Assembly: GCA_947493705.1 (NCBI GenBank)
Contig: CANLSH010000001.1
Location: 62,001-126,000 of the forward strand
From: an uncultured Arachnia sp.
GTDB lineage: Bacteria > Actinomycetota > Actinomycetes > Propionibacteriales > Propionibacteriaceae
Reading direction: 5' to 3'
Length of the DNA: 64,000 nucleotides
Under the pieces are notes generated by a model. The model was given only the letters and a program-made list of their open reading frames with translations, made no database searches and was not told the origin of the DNA. Shown here in pieces: positions 43,297-52,440 of this stretch; position 1 is the stretch's first letter, and each line of letters begins with the position of its first letter. The position numbers were made by a program, and so were the translations under genes.

Positions 43297-43738
43297 CTAC
43301 CACATACCGTCTGCGATTCCTCGGGCACGCACCATTAGTGACGCCGATGGCGTGACCTTGCCTGAAAGATGCGTGCTGAGACGGCTCTGCGAAGTACCGA
43401 GCCGCTCGGCGAACTGAACTCGAGACATCGACGAACGCTCTAGCAGCTCCATGAGTTCCGCTGCAACGACTTGCTGCTCTCGTGCCTGCGCATCCCTTCG
43501 TGCGATTGTCAGGGCAGTCTGCATGGCGCCCACAACACCGGAGGACTCCGCCACGTCAAACACTTCTCGCTCAAGAATGCGAGCCAGGTCCCCACGGGTC
43601 TCGTAGAAACGCTGCGACGACCTTCTGCCGGTCACGAATGCCCCCGCGATCCACGGCGGAGAGCAGCCCTTCGAAGCCCCAGTCCTCGACCGGATCGCCG
43701 GGGTCGACGTCGATGTTGCGGAATCTTAGGTCAGACAC
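43297..43738 (-). pseudogene. XRE-family regulator with frameshift at a G run
   Basis: From a GTG at 43738 behind AAGGAG, translation gives SDLRFRNIDVDPGDPVEDWG and continues to AAFLRDPW, then loses frame at GGGG near 43583-43590. In the next frame DLARILEREVFDVAESSG leads into a C-terminal helix-turn-helix (SRVQFAERLGTSQSRLSTHL, SGKVTPSASLMVRA). The two parts together match one family of about 145 residues. Dropping one G restores it. As given, only the HTH half could be made from a downstream start. Confidence 0.72.
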
Positions 43739-44066
43739 TGTCGGCTCTCCTTCATCATTGCCTGCCGCCAGCATATGGGCGGCAACGTCTTGGAGCTGGG
43801 CCACCACCAAGTGCCAGTCCTGCCAGCGACGAACCAGCGGGAAGCTTCGTGCCGGCTATTGCGAATGTTGGGGTGCCTGCTTCCATTCACCATGAACGCG
43901 TTACACCCTCCCAGATCTTTGCTCCGGGTGTTACTTGGAATTGGCTTAGAAAACGGGAAAGACCTGCAAGTCGCCCTGCGGGGTCCTGACTGGTACGACG
44001 ATCAATCCTCAAACGCTGCCCATATCGTTTCCGATCCGCTGCCAGTTCTCACTCGGCTATCGCTGA
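43739..44066. other. intergenic, nothing recognised
   Basis: 328 bases between the XRE regulator and the Dam-type methylase. No gene, RNA or repeat was recognised; it marks the edge of an accessory segment. Confidence 0.35.
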
Positions 44067-44972
44067 TCAGGGCGGGGTGGCGGTGGGTGTGTCGTCGTGG
44101 ATCCAGCGGGACGTGCCGATGCGCATGAGTCGTTCGCCGGAGACCGCACTGGTATCGCTGTAGACGGCGTACTCGGTGCCGACATGTTGGCGTTGGGCGG
44201 TGTGTGCGATGTCGAACTCTTTGCAACGGAGTCCGGCGTACAGCTCGTCGGTGATGCGCGGATCGGCGTCATAAGTAAGGAACCACTTGGTCGCGGTGTC
44301 GCGAAGCCGCTGGCTGAGCTCTCGGTGGTCATCGATAGTGAGGGAGTCCATGTAGAGGTGTTCGCCCTGTCCTAGGTAGGGCGGGTCCACGTACATGAAC
44401 GTCCGGTCGGCGTTTTCGGAGTCCTCAACCTGGGTGATGAAGTCGCGGGCGTCGAGTTGGGTGACGCGAATGCGTGTCGCGTACTGACCGATGAAGCGGA
44501 CGCGTTGGGCGAGCGTGTCGGCGTTGTAGCGAGCGTCGATCTTCCAAGTGCCGGTCTGATCGAGCCCGCCGATAGGTCGAGCGTCGATGATTCCGGACCG
44601 GTTGCATCTGTTGAGGAGGAATGTCGCGAAACCGAGTGTGAGGTCGTCGGGGGCGTCTGGGTTGGAGTAGATAGCGACTGCTTCGTGCCACGTGTCGATG
44701 TTGACGGTGGCGTCTCGGATACGTTCCTCGAACTGGGTGGGGTGGGTGGTAACGGCTCGCCAGAACGCGGCAATCCCGGGGTTCAGATCATTGATGTGGA
44801 TTGTGTCCACATGCTCGTCAACGAGGAGCCGTAGTGCGGCTCCTGCACCCCCGGCGAACGGCTCGGCATACGTGGTCGGTCGGGGTCGTTGCTGCCGGAG
44901 CAGGCCCGCGAGGTAAGGGGCGAGGCGTGCTTTGCCGCCTGGATACCGCAACGGGGACAAGTAACGCATCAC
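44067..44972 (-). CDS. Dam-type (D12 class) adenine-N6 DNA methyltransferase
   Basis: 301 residues. Motif X RYPGGKARLAPYLA, motif I AEPFAGGAGAALRLL, catalytic motif IV DPPY in FMYVDPPYLGQGEH. Methylates adenine in a short target, sequence unknown. No restriction enzyme is adjacent. ATGA overlap with the ParB-like gene upstream, so both are one unit. Confidence 0.9.
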   Translation of the reverse strand: MMRYLSPLRYPGGKARLAPYLAGLLRQQRPRPTTYAEPFAGGAGAALRLLVDEHVDTIHINDLNPGIAAFWRAVTTHPTQFEERIRDATVNIDTWHEAVAIYSNPDAPDDLTLGFATFLLNRCNRSGIIDARPIGGLDQTGTWKIDARYNADTLAQRVRFIGQYATRIRVTQLDARDFITQVEDSENADRTFMYVDPPYLGQGEHLYMDSLTIDDHRELSQRLRDTATKWFLTYDADPRITDELYAGLRCKEFDIAHTAQRQHVGTEYAVYSDTSAVSGERLMRIGTSRWIHDDTPTATPP

Positions 44973-46339
44973 GAGACAGGATTCTGCCCGAAATACTCAT
45001 CCACGACCACGAGCAAAGGCCCGAAGTCCGCAGAGCGTGCTCGAACGTCCGAGGTGGACGCGACCTTGCTAAAACTGTGCACGGCTTGGTTCAGGTCCAC
45101 GATGGCGACGCCTCCCTTGCCAACGTGAGCTGCGACGTACGCCGGCTGCAACTTCTTGTTGCACTTCGAAGAACTGTCGCAGTTTGGGTCGAGTTGTTTG
45201 ATGGTCTTGACGACCTTCTGGTGCAGTTTGTCGTGCTCGGCGCACCAGCCGTACAGTTCCCCCGCCTCCGAGAGGACCAGTTCGAGGACGACGCGCAGCA
45301 TGACCGCTGCTACGTGCGGGCCGTCTTCGATCGCAATCAGTCTCGCCTCGTCCAAGGTGGTCTTTGTTCGATTCGCGACGTACTTCAGTTTCAGTCGTTC
45401 GTAGATGACTCTCTCATCTTTCGTCGGCTTGCCCTTCGGCTTCGCCGCTCCAGTGGAGCCACCCGCGTCTCCAGTATCACTGCTCGCGTCGTCCGAGTCG
45501 TCGGTCTCGTCTGCAGGCAAATCGCCAGCGTGAACAGGCTTCGGCAAGCGGTCATCCTTCGTCGGCTGATCCGCGGCCGAGTCCTTGGAGTAGTCGCGCC
45601 GGTCGTCCTTCGACATGAACGTCCCCACCGGGTTATCCGCAAGGTCACGCAGCAACCTGAGCAGCGATCGCCTCATCGCTGCGCGCTCGTACAGTAACAT
45701 CAGCTGGCCGTCGCGTAGGTCGAAGCCGAACGCGGTCCGCACGTCCGGGTCAGCGATGACACGACCAATCGTGGTGATCGAGCGGGTCTTCGCCGCCTTC
45801 AATGCGTCCAACACCTCAGTGTCGCCAGAGAACGCTGCTGTCATCCCATCCGTGAACGTCAACGCACGATCCGCCTGGGTCCCAAGCTTCCTGTCAAACC
45901 GTTGCTGCTGCTCCGTCGTCCACGGATTCACACCCACGCCGCCGTTCTGGCCCGTGTGCCGCAACTCAATCCACGGGCGAGCCGCGTCCCGCGACGGCGC
46001 AACCCACACATCAATACGGGCCGGGCCGGTGCCCTTGGAGGCAAGTCTCTCGAAGTCGGCCCGCACCTTCGCGTCGTCGGCCAGGTCAGGGTTTGCGATG
46101 ACCTTCAAGCATGCGAGCCGCCTGTTGCCCTCCACCACTACTTTCGCACCTTGCTCCTCAACCACGATGGGCGACTCAGCAGGGTTCAACATGCCCTTGT
46201 CCACGATGTCGCCCGCCAATGCGAGCATCTTGTCCCGATCCGCGAGCAGGGCGTTGATTGCGTCACGTTGGCTAGCGGTTGGCTCGAACCGCGGGTTCGT
46301 CACGTCCAGTAACAACTCGGCAGGGCTAAATTCCATCAT
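44969..46339 (-). CDS. ParB/sulfiredoxin-fold protein paired with Dam-type methylase
   Basis: 456 residues. The N-terminal ParB-like domain has LLLDVTNPRFEP, DKGMLNPAESPIVV and the nucleotide-binding signature VVEGNRRLACLKVI (EGNRR in place of GERR). A middle acidic linker (ADETDDSDDASSDTGDAGG) leads to a helical C-terminal domain (HVAAVMLRVVLELVLSEAG). It is not a chromosome-partition ParB: no KorB-type HTH and no parA. Proteins like this accompany phage and island methylases; role unknown. Confidence 0.7.
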   Translation of the reverse strand: MMEFSPAELLLDVTNPRFEPTASQRDAINALLADRDKMLALAGDIVDKGMLNPAESPIVVEEQGAKVVVEGNRRLACLKVIANPDLADDAKVRADFERLASKGTGPARIDVWVAPSRDAARPWIELRHTGQNGGVGVNPWTTEQQQRFDRKLGTQADRALTFTDGMTAAFSGDTEVLDALKAAKTRSITTIGRVIADPDVRTAFGFDLRDGQLMLLYERAAMRRSLLRLLRDLADNPVGTFMSKDDRRDYSKDSAADQPTKDDRLPKPVHAGDLPADETDDSDDASSDTGDAGGSTGAAKPKGKPTKDERVIYERLKLKYVANRTKTTLDEARLIAIEDGPHVAAVMLRVVLELVLSEAGELYGWCAEHDKLHQKVVKTIKQLDPNCDSSSKCNKKLQPAYVAAHVGKGGVAIVDLNQAVHSFSKVASTSDVRARSADFGPLLVVVDEYFGQNPVS

Positions 46340-46687
46340 GTCAGTTTGTCAGCAATCCATACGAGCGAGCCGCTCGACACACCCACGCCGTGGGTCTGGG
46401 ACCTGCTGCATGACTAAGTGCACTGTCGGGGGACGTTGGTTACCCCACACAGCCTGCGGGAGCGTTCCAACGTTCGCCGATCGAGTACGAGAGACTCGAC
46501 GAAAAAGAACAGATTCTAGCTGCCAGTTGGCCACCCTGAGTGGAACCCAACTGGTGAGGCAGGTCAGGGGGACCCCTCTCGCAGTAGTCCCATCCGCCGC
46601 GCACCATATCGGCCTGGGCCAACGCGCCACGATGGGCTCACCGCGCTGGCCATCACGTGAGGTTGACGCGACGAAGCCCGCAGCGAG
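46340..46687. other. intergenic, nothing recognised
   Basis: 348 bases between the ParB-like gene and the SecB-like gene. No supported gene or RNA. Confidence 0.35.
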
Positions 46688-47167
46688 CTAATCTCCTGGT
46701 TTGTGCGCAGCATCGACTTCATCGCGGTCAAGCCCTATCCGCAGCACCCCAAGGACAAGTGGCGGTAGACCGATGCGTCCAGTCAAGTCGTAGATCTGCT
46801 GTCGCATGAACGGATACAAGGCGAATTGTCCAGTCGTCTCCGCGAAAGCCTGAAGCTCTTCATCGGAGTGTGACCGTTCGTCGTCGGGCAGTTGGTATAG
46901 GGCTCCCGCAACCAGGCTCACCGTGGCTAGGTTAAAGCGTTCATCAGCGTCAGTCCTTTGCCAGATCTCCAGCTCATAAGTGCCTTCAGTGACCAATGTG
47001 CTGCCGGATGGTTGCGTGTACTTGACGCTCTGCTGGAGGTTGTAGTTGAGGCCTTCACCTGGCTGCGGCTGCATCAGTAATTCAGCCGCCAGCTTGAATA
47101 CCTGCACGTCCTGAATCTCTGCGTGGCCCGCAACCCGCGCAGCCAACTGCCGGTGCTCTTCGATCAT
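46688..47167 (-). CDS. SecB-like chaperone of a toxin-antitoxin-chaperone system
   Basis: 159 residues from the ATG at 47167 (GGGAG upstream, five bases after the antitoxin). SecB-like core: GTYELEIWQRTDADERFNLA, then FALYPFMRQQIYDLTGRIG and LPPLVLGVLRI, matching the SecB end FPYAREVISDLVTRGGFP-type. Being third in a HigB-HigA-SecB set, it should stabilise the antitoxin, as in the M. tuberculosis Rv1955-Rv1957 system. Confidence 0.83.
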   Translation of the reverse strand: MIEEHRQLAARVAGHAEIQDVQVFKLAAELLMQPQPGEGLNYNLQQSVKYTQPSGSTLVTEGTYELEIWQRTDADERFNLATVSLVAGALYQLPDDERSHSDEELQAFAETTGQFALYPFMRQQIYDLTGRIGLPPLVLGVLRIGLDRDEVDAAHKPGD

Positions 47168-47171
47168 TCGA

Positions 47172-47585
47172 TCACGCTCCCAGGGCGAAGTCGGTTGCGG
47201 AGTTGGCCCTGATTGCTCCAACTGAAGCCGCCGCTGCCTCAGATTGGGCCTTCATCCACAACCAACGCTCTGCCGCTGATGGCCCGAGCCCCGTCCATCC
47301 TTGTGCAGCTGGACTCACCGTGGCAAAGCTGACTTTCACACCGATAGCCCTCGCATAACGCTGAACGGTTGACAGACGTGGATCGTCTTGATGGTTCTCC
47401 AGCTCGGAAACCGTGGACGGGGTCACCCCCATCGCTTTTGCCACGTCCCTGGACTTGATACCTAGCGCCAAGCGTCTATTGACCAGTTCAGCCATGAAAT
47501 CCTGGCGCTGCACAGCGTCGTTGAACTTGTCTCGCACCGTTGATATGCGCACTTGAGGGGTTGACGAAAGAGCTTCGTTGGTCAT
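47172..47585 (-). CDS. higA: HigA-like XRE antitoxin with C-terminal extension
   Basis: 137 residues. XRE helix-turn-helix at about 34-90 (IKSRDVAKAMGVTPSTVSEL, DPRLSTVQRYARAIGVKV). After it comes a tail of about 45 residues with GWTGLG and AERWLWMKAQ, in the place where chaperone-dependent antitoxins carry their chaperone-addiction (ChAD) segment. Four bases from the SecB-like gene, 113 from the toxin. Confidence 0.83.
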   Translation of the reverse strand: MTNEALSSTPQVRISTVRDKFNDAVQRQDFMAELVNRRLALGIKSRDVAKAMGVTPSTVSELENHQDDPRLSTVQRYARAIGVKVSFATVSPAAQGWTGLGPSAAERWLWMKAQSEAAAASVGAIRANSATDFALGA

Positions 47586-47698
47586 GGTGGCTCCTGCTTG
47601 ATGGTGGTCGTCACAGAACCCCGTTCCTTGGCTTGGTACTTCTTCAAGCTCTTGGGGAACGCCAGGTTCGGTTTAAACCGACCTTAGCCCAGTTCTGG

Positions 47699-48091
47699 TC
47701 AGGGACCAAGATCGTCCAATAATTTTGTGAGATCCAGACGCACAAGGTCAGTGCTGCCCGCATCAGGTTTCCTCTTCCGGGCAAGCGACGCGAACTTCCT
47801 CGGAGTCTGATTGCTCTTCTTCATGAACGCCGCGACTGCGACCAGTTTGGGTGGTTGCTCAACGAAGATCACTCGGTACCAGCAGCCATCAACCTTCTTG
47901 CGCAGTTCGCGCATCCCGTCACCCCAGGCGTTGACCTCATTTCGCGTCGTTCTCCCCGCTGCGTATCGCTGCATCACAGCAACAATCGACGCTTGAGCAT
48001 CTGTGGGGAACTTCTTGACGTCAGCAAGGAAGGCTTCCTTCCCAGCTCCGGACGCTACCGACCACCAACCCCCTGGGTATGAACGATTCAT
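47699..48091 (-). CDS. higB: HigB/RelE-type toxin (phage Gp49-like)
   Basis: 130 residues from the ATG at 48091, which follows GGAGG directly. Gp49-like/HigB fold: KEAFLADVKKFPTDAQASIV, MRELRKKVDGCWYRVIFVE, KLVAVAAFMKKSNQTPRKF. Such toxins cut mRNA on the ribosome. An in-frame ATG at 48127 lacks an RBS. Confidence 0.87.
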   Translation of the reverse strand: MNRSYPGGWWSVASGAGKEAFLADVKKFPTDAQASIVAVMQRYAAGRTTRNEVNAWGDGMRELRKKVDGCWYRVIFVEQPPKLVAVAAFMKKSNQTPRKFASLARKRKPDAGSTDLVRLDLTKLLDDLGP

Positions 48092-48131
48092 GTTTCCCTC
48101 CGACGGCTGAGGCGCCTCGCCAAGCATTCAC

Positions 48132-48160
48132 CGGGGGTGCGCTGAACTTGCGCACCCCCG
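48132..48160. terminator. 11-base-pair hairpin between nrdJ and higB
   Basis: CGGGGGTGCGC (48132-48142) pairs perfectly with GCGCACCCCCG (48150-48160) around a seven-base loop. It ends the leftward nrdRJ transcript before the TAC system. Confidence 0.75.
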
Positions 48161-48194
48161 TGGAATGATTCACCTGCTCGCATATGACTTGCTA

Positions 48195-51038
48195 TCAGCT
48201 GCAGCCGCTTGTGGAGCCGCAGCCTTCGCAGACGTAGCAGGAACCCGACGGGCGCATCTTGGTGCCGCAGGTCATGCAGAGCGGCGCGTCGATGTCGTGG
48301 CCCGTGAGGGACTCCATCAGCTCGGCCGTGGTGTGGGCCTCCAGGAGGGAGGGCTGGCGCGCGCCGTCGACGTTGAAGTTGTCGTAGTCGTCGTTGCGCA
48401 GGCTGTCAGCCTCCGACATCGCGGCCTCGTCCTCCTCCGACTGGTAGCTGCCGGTCTCGACGTAGCGGGCCCGCTCGGCGGCGGTGTAGATGCCCAGGTC
48501 GGCACGATCGTCGAAGCTGAGGTAGTCCAGCGCCAAACGGCGGAAGATGTAGTCCATGAAGGACTGCGCAATCCGGATGTCTGGGTCGTCCGTCATGCCG
48601 GCCGGCTCGAACTTCAGGTTCGTGAACTTCTGCACGAAGCTTTCCAGCGGCACGCCGTACTGCAGACCAATGGACACGGCAATGGAGAAGGCATCCATCA
48701 CGCCGGACAGGGTGGAGCCCTGCTTACCCAGCTTGAGGAACACCTCGCCGAGGCCGCCATGATCGTAGGCACCCGAGGTCATGTAGCCCTCTGCACCGCT
48801 GACGGAGAAACTCGTGGTGCGGCTGTTGCGTGACTTGGGTAGGCGGGCGCGCTTCGGGCGGTACTCGATGCGCACCTCCGGCTCGGCCTTGGTCTCCTCC
48901 TTGGCGTCGGCCTTCTTGCCGCCGTCGGAGAGGGGCTGTCCCACCTTGCAGTTGTCGCGGTAGACGGCGAGTGCTTTCAGTCCGTACTTCCAGCCCTTCT
49001 GGTAGACATCCTCGATCTCCTCCACCGTGGCGGTTTCGGGCAGGTTCACCGTCTTGGAGATGGCGCCGGAGAGGAACGGCTGCACCGCAGCCATCATGCG
49101 TACGTGACCCATGGGCTTGATGGCGCGCTGGCCCATGGCGCAATCGAAGACCTCGTAGTGCTCGTGCGCCAGGCCGGGTGCGCCGATCACGTGGCCGTTG
49201 TTGGCGATGAAGTCGACGATCGCGTCAGCCTCGTCCTTGGCGTAGCCGAGCTTCTTCAGCGCACGCGGGATGGTCTGGTTGACGATCTGCATGGAGCCGC
49301 CACCGACGAGCTTCTTGAACTTCACCAGCGAGAAGTCAGGCTCCACACCGGTGGTGTCGCAGTCCATCATGAAACCGATGGTGCCCGTGGGGGCCAGAAC
49401 GGAGGCCTGGGCGTTGCGGAAACCGTTCTTGGCGCCCAGCTTCACCACCTGATCCCACTCGCGGGCCGCGACGCTGTGCAGCGCACGGTCATCCTGCATC
49501 GCGCGCAGATCATCGTTGGCGGCCTGGTGCTTGCGCATCACACGCTGGTGGGCGTCGGCGTTGCGGGCGTAACCGTTGTATGGCCCGACGACGGCGGCAA
49601 GTTCAGCACTGCGGCGATACGACGTGCCCGTCATGATCGAGGTGATGGCGGCGGCGGTGGAGCGTCCACCGTCGCTGTCGTAGCCCTTGCCCATGGCCAT
49701 GAGCAACGCACCGAGGTTGGCATACCCGATGCCCAACTGGCGGAAATCACGCGTGGTGTTCCCGATGGCCTCGGTGGGGAAGTCCGCGAAGCAGATGGAG
49801 ATGTCCATCGCCGTGATGATCAGCTCGACGGCCTTGACGAACAGCTTAGCGTCAAAGGAATTGTCGTCGCGCAGGAACTTCAGCAGGTTGAGGCTGGCGA
49901 GGTTGCAGGAGCTGTTGTCCAGGCTCATGTACTCCGAGCAAGGGTTGGACGCCGTGATGGGCCCGGATTCGGGCGTGGTGTGCCAGTCATTGATGGTGTC
50001 GTTGTACTGGATGCCCGGATCTGCGCAGGCCCACGCGGCCTCTGCGATCTTGGTGAACAGATTCTGGGCGTCCACCTCCTCGATGACGCTGCCGTCGCCA
50101 CGGGCGCGCAGCCCATAGGGGGCGCCTTCCCGGACGGCCTCCATGAACTCGTCGGTGACGCGCACCGAGTTGTTGGCGTTCTGGTACTGGACCGAGACGA
50201 TGTCCTTGCCGCCCAGATCCATGTCGAACCCGGCGTCACGGAGGGCGCGGATCTTGTCCTCCTCCTTGGCCTTGGTCTCGACGAACTCCACGATGTCCGG
50301 GTGGTCCACATCCAGCACCACCATCTTGGCGGCGCGACGCGTGGCGCCACCCGACTTGATGGTGCCGGCGGAGGCATCGGCGCCGCGCATGAACGAAACA
50401 GGGCCAGAGGCCGTGCCACCGGAGCTGAGGAGCTCCTTGGACGAGCGGATCCGCGACAGGTTCAGGCCGGCACCGGAGCCGCCCTTGAAGATGAAACCCT
50501 CCTCCTTGTACCAGTTGAGGATCGAATCCATGGAGTCATCGACGCTGAGGATGAAGCATGCGCTGACCTGCTGCGGCGACTGGGTACCCACGTTGAACCA
50601 CACGGGCGAGTTGAACGAGAACAGTTGATTCAGCAGCATCCACGTGAGCTCGTGCTCGAAGACCTCTGCGTCCTCAGGCGTGGCGAAGTAGCCGTTGTCC
50701 TTACCGGCCTTGGCGTAGGTCTTGACCACGCGGTCGATGAGACCCTTCAAGCTCGTCTCGCGCTCGGGCGTGCCGACGGCGCCCCGGAAGTACTTGGTGG
50801 TGACGATCGTGGAAGCATTCACGCTCCATGAGGTGGGGAACTCGACAGCCTTCTGCTCGAAGACCACCTCACCTGTCCTCCAGTTCGTCTGCACGACGTC
50901 GCGGGCATCCCACTCCACCTCGTCGTAGGGGTGCACACCTTCAGTGGTGAACACCCGAGCAATGGTGAGTCCACGGTTGCCCGCAGAATCGCTGTTCTTG
51001 TTGCTGCGGCGTGTGGACGGGTTGGCGGTCGTCGTCAT
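48195..51038 (-). CDS. nrdJ: adenosylcobalamin-dependent ribonucleotide reductase (class II)
   Basis: 947 residues. Motifs: the active-site NPCSEYMSLDNSSCNLASLN, FKGGSGAGLNLSRIRSS, VLAPTGTIGFMMDCDTTGVE, and a C-terminal zinc-ribbon-like tail (CMTCGTKMRPSG, CYVCEGCGSTSGCS) with the redox cysteines. Makes deoxyribonucleotides without oxygen, using B12. Follows nrdR by 76 bases on the same strand. Confidence 0.96.
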   Translation of the reverse strand: MTTTANPSTRRSNKNSDSAGNRGLTIARVFTTEGVHPYDEVEWDARDVVQTNWRTGEVVFEQKAVEFPTSWSVNASTIVTTKYFRGAVGTPERETSLKGLIDRVVKTYAKAGKDNGYFATPEDAEVFEHELTWMLLNQLFSFNSPVWFNVGTQSPQQVSACFILSVDDSMDSILNWYKEEGFIFKGGSGAGLNLSRIRSSKELLSSGGTASGPVSFMRGADASAGTIKSGGATRRAAKMVVLDVDHPDIVEFVETKAKEEDKIRALRDAGFDMDLGGKDIVSVQYQNANNSVRVTDEFMEAVREGAPYGLRARGDGSVIEEVDAQNLFTKIAEAAWACADPGIQYNDTINDWHTTPESGPITASNPCSEYMSLDNSSCNLASLNLLKFLRDDNSFDAKLFVKAVELIITAMDISICFADFPTEAIGNTTRDFRQLGIGYANLGALLMAMGKGYDSDGGRSTAAAITSIMTGTSYRRSAELAAVVGPYNGYARNADAHQRVMRKHQAANDDLRAMQDDRALHSVAAREWDQVVKLGAKNGFRNAQASVLAPTGTIGFMMDCDTTGVEPDFSLVKFKKLVGGGSMQIVNQTIPRALKKLGYAKDEADAIVDFIANNGHVIGAPGLAHEHYEVFDCAMGQRAIKPMGHVRMMAAVQPFLSGAISKTVNLPETATVEEIEDVYQKGWKYGLKALAVYRDNCKVGQPLSDGGKKADAKEETKAEPEVRIEYRPKRARLPKSRNSRTTSFSVSGAEGYMTSGAYDHGGLGEVFLKLGKQGSTLSGVMDAFSIAVSIGLQYGVPLESFVQKFTNLKFEPAGMTDDPDIRIAQSFMDYIFRRLALDYLSFDDRADLGIYTAAERARYVETGSYQSEEDEAAMSEADSLRNDDYDNFNVDGARQPSLLEAHTTAELMESLTGHDIDAPLCMTCGTKMRPSGSCYVCEGCGSTSGCS

Positions 51039-51114
51039 GGCATTACCTCGCTGGTCAGTCTGAAGTGTCGTCTGGGGGGATGTGGTGCTGGATGGTGCAG
51101 GTCTTGAGTGGGGC

Positions 51115-51645
51115 TCAGCCGATCAGGGGTTCCTGATTGGTGGGTCCCCGCGGTCTCCTGACGGAGCTACGGATCTGACCGTCCACCGAGTCCTCGGGTG
51201 GCGGCCGGTGCTTTATGCGTTCGATCTCATCGCTGAAATCTTGCAATGAATCGAACTTCTCGTAGACGCTGGCGAAACGCAGGTATGCCACGGGATCGAG
51301 ATCGGCAAGTGGTCCGAGGATCGCGAGACCGACGTCACCCGCAGGGATCTGGGCGAGGCCGCTGGCACGAAGCGCCTCCTCAACCTGCTGCCCCAGAACG
51401 GCGAGCTGGAAGTCAGTGACCGGGCGTCCCTGGCACGCCTTTCTGACGCCCTTGATCACCTTGTCCCGATCAAAAGCTTCCACCACCCCGGAACGCTTCA
51501 CAACAGTGAGCACAATCTGTTCCACGGTGGTGAACTTGCGCTCGCAGAGCGGGCAGGCCCGACGCCTCCGAATGGCTGTCCCGTCCTCGATCACCCGCGA
51601 GTCCGACACCTTGGTGTCCTCGTGTCGACAGAACGGGCAGTGCAT
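51115..51645 (-). CDS. nrdR: NrdR transcriptional repressor
   Basis: 176 residues. Zinc ribbon MHCPFC and CPLC (Cys3, 6, 31, 34), then an ATP cone (about residues 46-136, [20 protein letters not shown]). Represses ribonucleotide reductase genes when dATP is high. Overlaps no neighbour; tandem boxes upstream suggest autoregulation of nrdR-nrdJ. Confidence 0.96.
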   Translation of the reverse strand: MHCPFCRHEDTKVSDSRVIEDGTAIRRRRACPLCERKFTTVEQIVLTVVKRSGVVEAFDRDKVIKGVRKACQGRPVTDFQLAVLGQQVEEALRASGLAQIPAGDVGLAILGPLADLDPVAYLRFASVYEKFDSLQDFSDEIERIKHRPPPEDSVDGQIRSSVRRPRGPTNQEPLIG

Positions 51646-51694
51646 GGGACAGATCCTCTCGATGCTGCGTGACGTAGGTCCCGCATCCGTCCAT

Positions 51695-51741
51695 ACTACT
51701 ACGGGTGGTGGAGTGGCCTCGTCGTGACTACTAGATGTGGT
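51695..51741. promoter_or_regulatory. tandem NrdR-box candidates
   Basis: ACTACTACGGGTGGTG at 51695-51710 and ACTACTAGATGTGGTG at 51726-51741 are 31 bases apart, three helix turns, the spacing known for paired NrdR boxes. The match to the published consensus is only partial. They lie 50-96 bases before nrdR. Confidence 0.5.
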
Positions 51742-51858
51742 GAAACACTAGAAGCCGCTTCGGCCGCCGTCAACCTCAGATCGGCGTGTCGCTGAAAGTC
51801 GCACGCAAGTCTGAGCACGACCAGTGCAACACGCCGCGGGATTGATCCTCCCTGAGGC

Positions 51859-52215
51859 TCAGCGGGAGACGTGCGCCCACGCCGGGTGACCGGAAACGAA
51901 ATCAAACGCCGGATCCGGTTCCGTCCAGGATGAGAACTCCGCCCCGGACACGCCCAAGCCCACCAACGCGACGACTGCTACAGCAGCAACCTTGAGCTTG
52001 AGGGCTAGAGCATCCCTCCGGGGAGCCGGGACAACGACACGGCAGGATGATGCGGCAGCAGCTTTCCCCACGGAACGCGAGGAGACCCGCGAGGTGGCGG
52101 ACCGAGTGAGGCCGGGGCGGGCAGCCGGAGAAGTGGTGGATTTGCGGACACCAGTGCCGGTGCGGACGGTGGCGCGCGCTGAGGAGCGGGCGGTGCTTGC
52201 CAGGGTTGCGGTCAT
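51859..52215 (-). CDS. small single-pass membrane protein divergent from lexA, candidate SOS cell-division inhibitor
   Basis: 118 residues. A basic, Ser/Thr/Ala-rich cytoplasmic part (ATVRTGTGVRKSTTSPAARP) is followed by one helix (LKVAAVAVVALVGLGVSGAE) and a short outer tail. No LysM domain. Start at the ATG 52215. It is divergent from lexA and two LexA boxes lie within 100 bases of its start. Unrelated small membrane proteins at this position (DivS, ChiZ/Rv2719c, SosA) block division during the SOS response. Function by position only. Confidence 0.6.
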   Translation of the reverse strand: MTATLASTARSSARATVRTGTGVRKSTTSPAARPGLTRSATSRVSSRSVGKAAAASSCRVVVPAPRRDALALKLKVAAVAVVALVGLGVSGAEFSSWTEPDPAFDFVSGHPAWAHVSR

Positions 52216-52256
52216 GATGACCCTCCATTCGCTGTGGCCCCGCAATCCGCGGTGAC

Positions 52257-52270
52257 CGAACGTGTGTTCT
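52257..52270. promoter_or_regulatory. LexA box 1
   Basis: CGAACGTGTGTTCT fits the CGAAC-N4-GTTCG consensus in 9 of 10 fixed positions. 42 bases from the small membrane protein start. Confidence 0.7.
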
Positions 52271-52301
52271 ATATGCAGAGTACCCCAGTTGGCACGTGAA
52301 T

Positions 52302-52315
52302 GGAACAGTTGTTCG
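52302..52315. promoter_or_regulatory. LexA box 2
   Basis: GGAACAGTTGTTCG matches CGAAC-N4-GTTCG in 9 of 10 fixed positions. Mid-gap between the divergent genes. Confidence 0.65.
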
Positions 52316-52426
52316 AAGCATGTCCTTCTGGATTCCTCTGCTCTCATTCCATCGGGCACCACTGACATTTTCCCCGCACGCCCTCTGCCACCACGTCAAT
52401 CGGCACCGACACGCCCCATCACTTGT

Positions 52427-52440
52427 CGAACATGCGTTCG
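52427..52440. promoter_or_regulatory. LexA box 3 on the lexA promoter
   Basis: CGAACATGCGTTCG is a perfect consensus box. It covers the -35 region of a promoter whose -10 is at 52449-52454, so LexA would block its own gene. Confidence 0.88.

Noticed and set aside
46349..46630. 93-codon ORF between the ParB-like and SecB-like genes
   Set aside because: No RBS, composition unlike coding sequence, no recognised motif.
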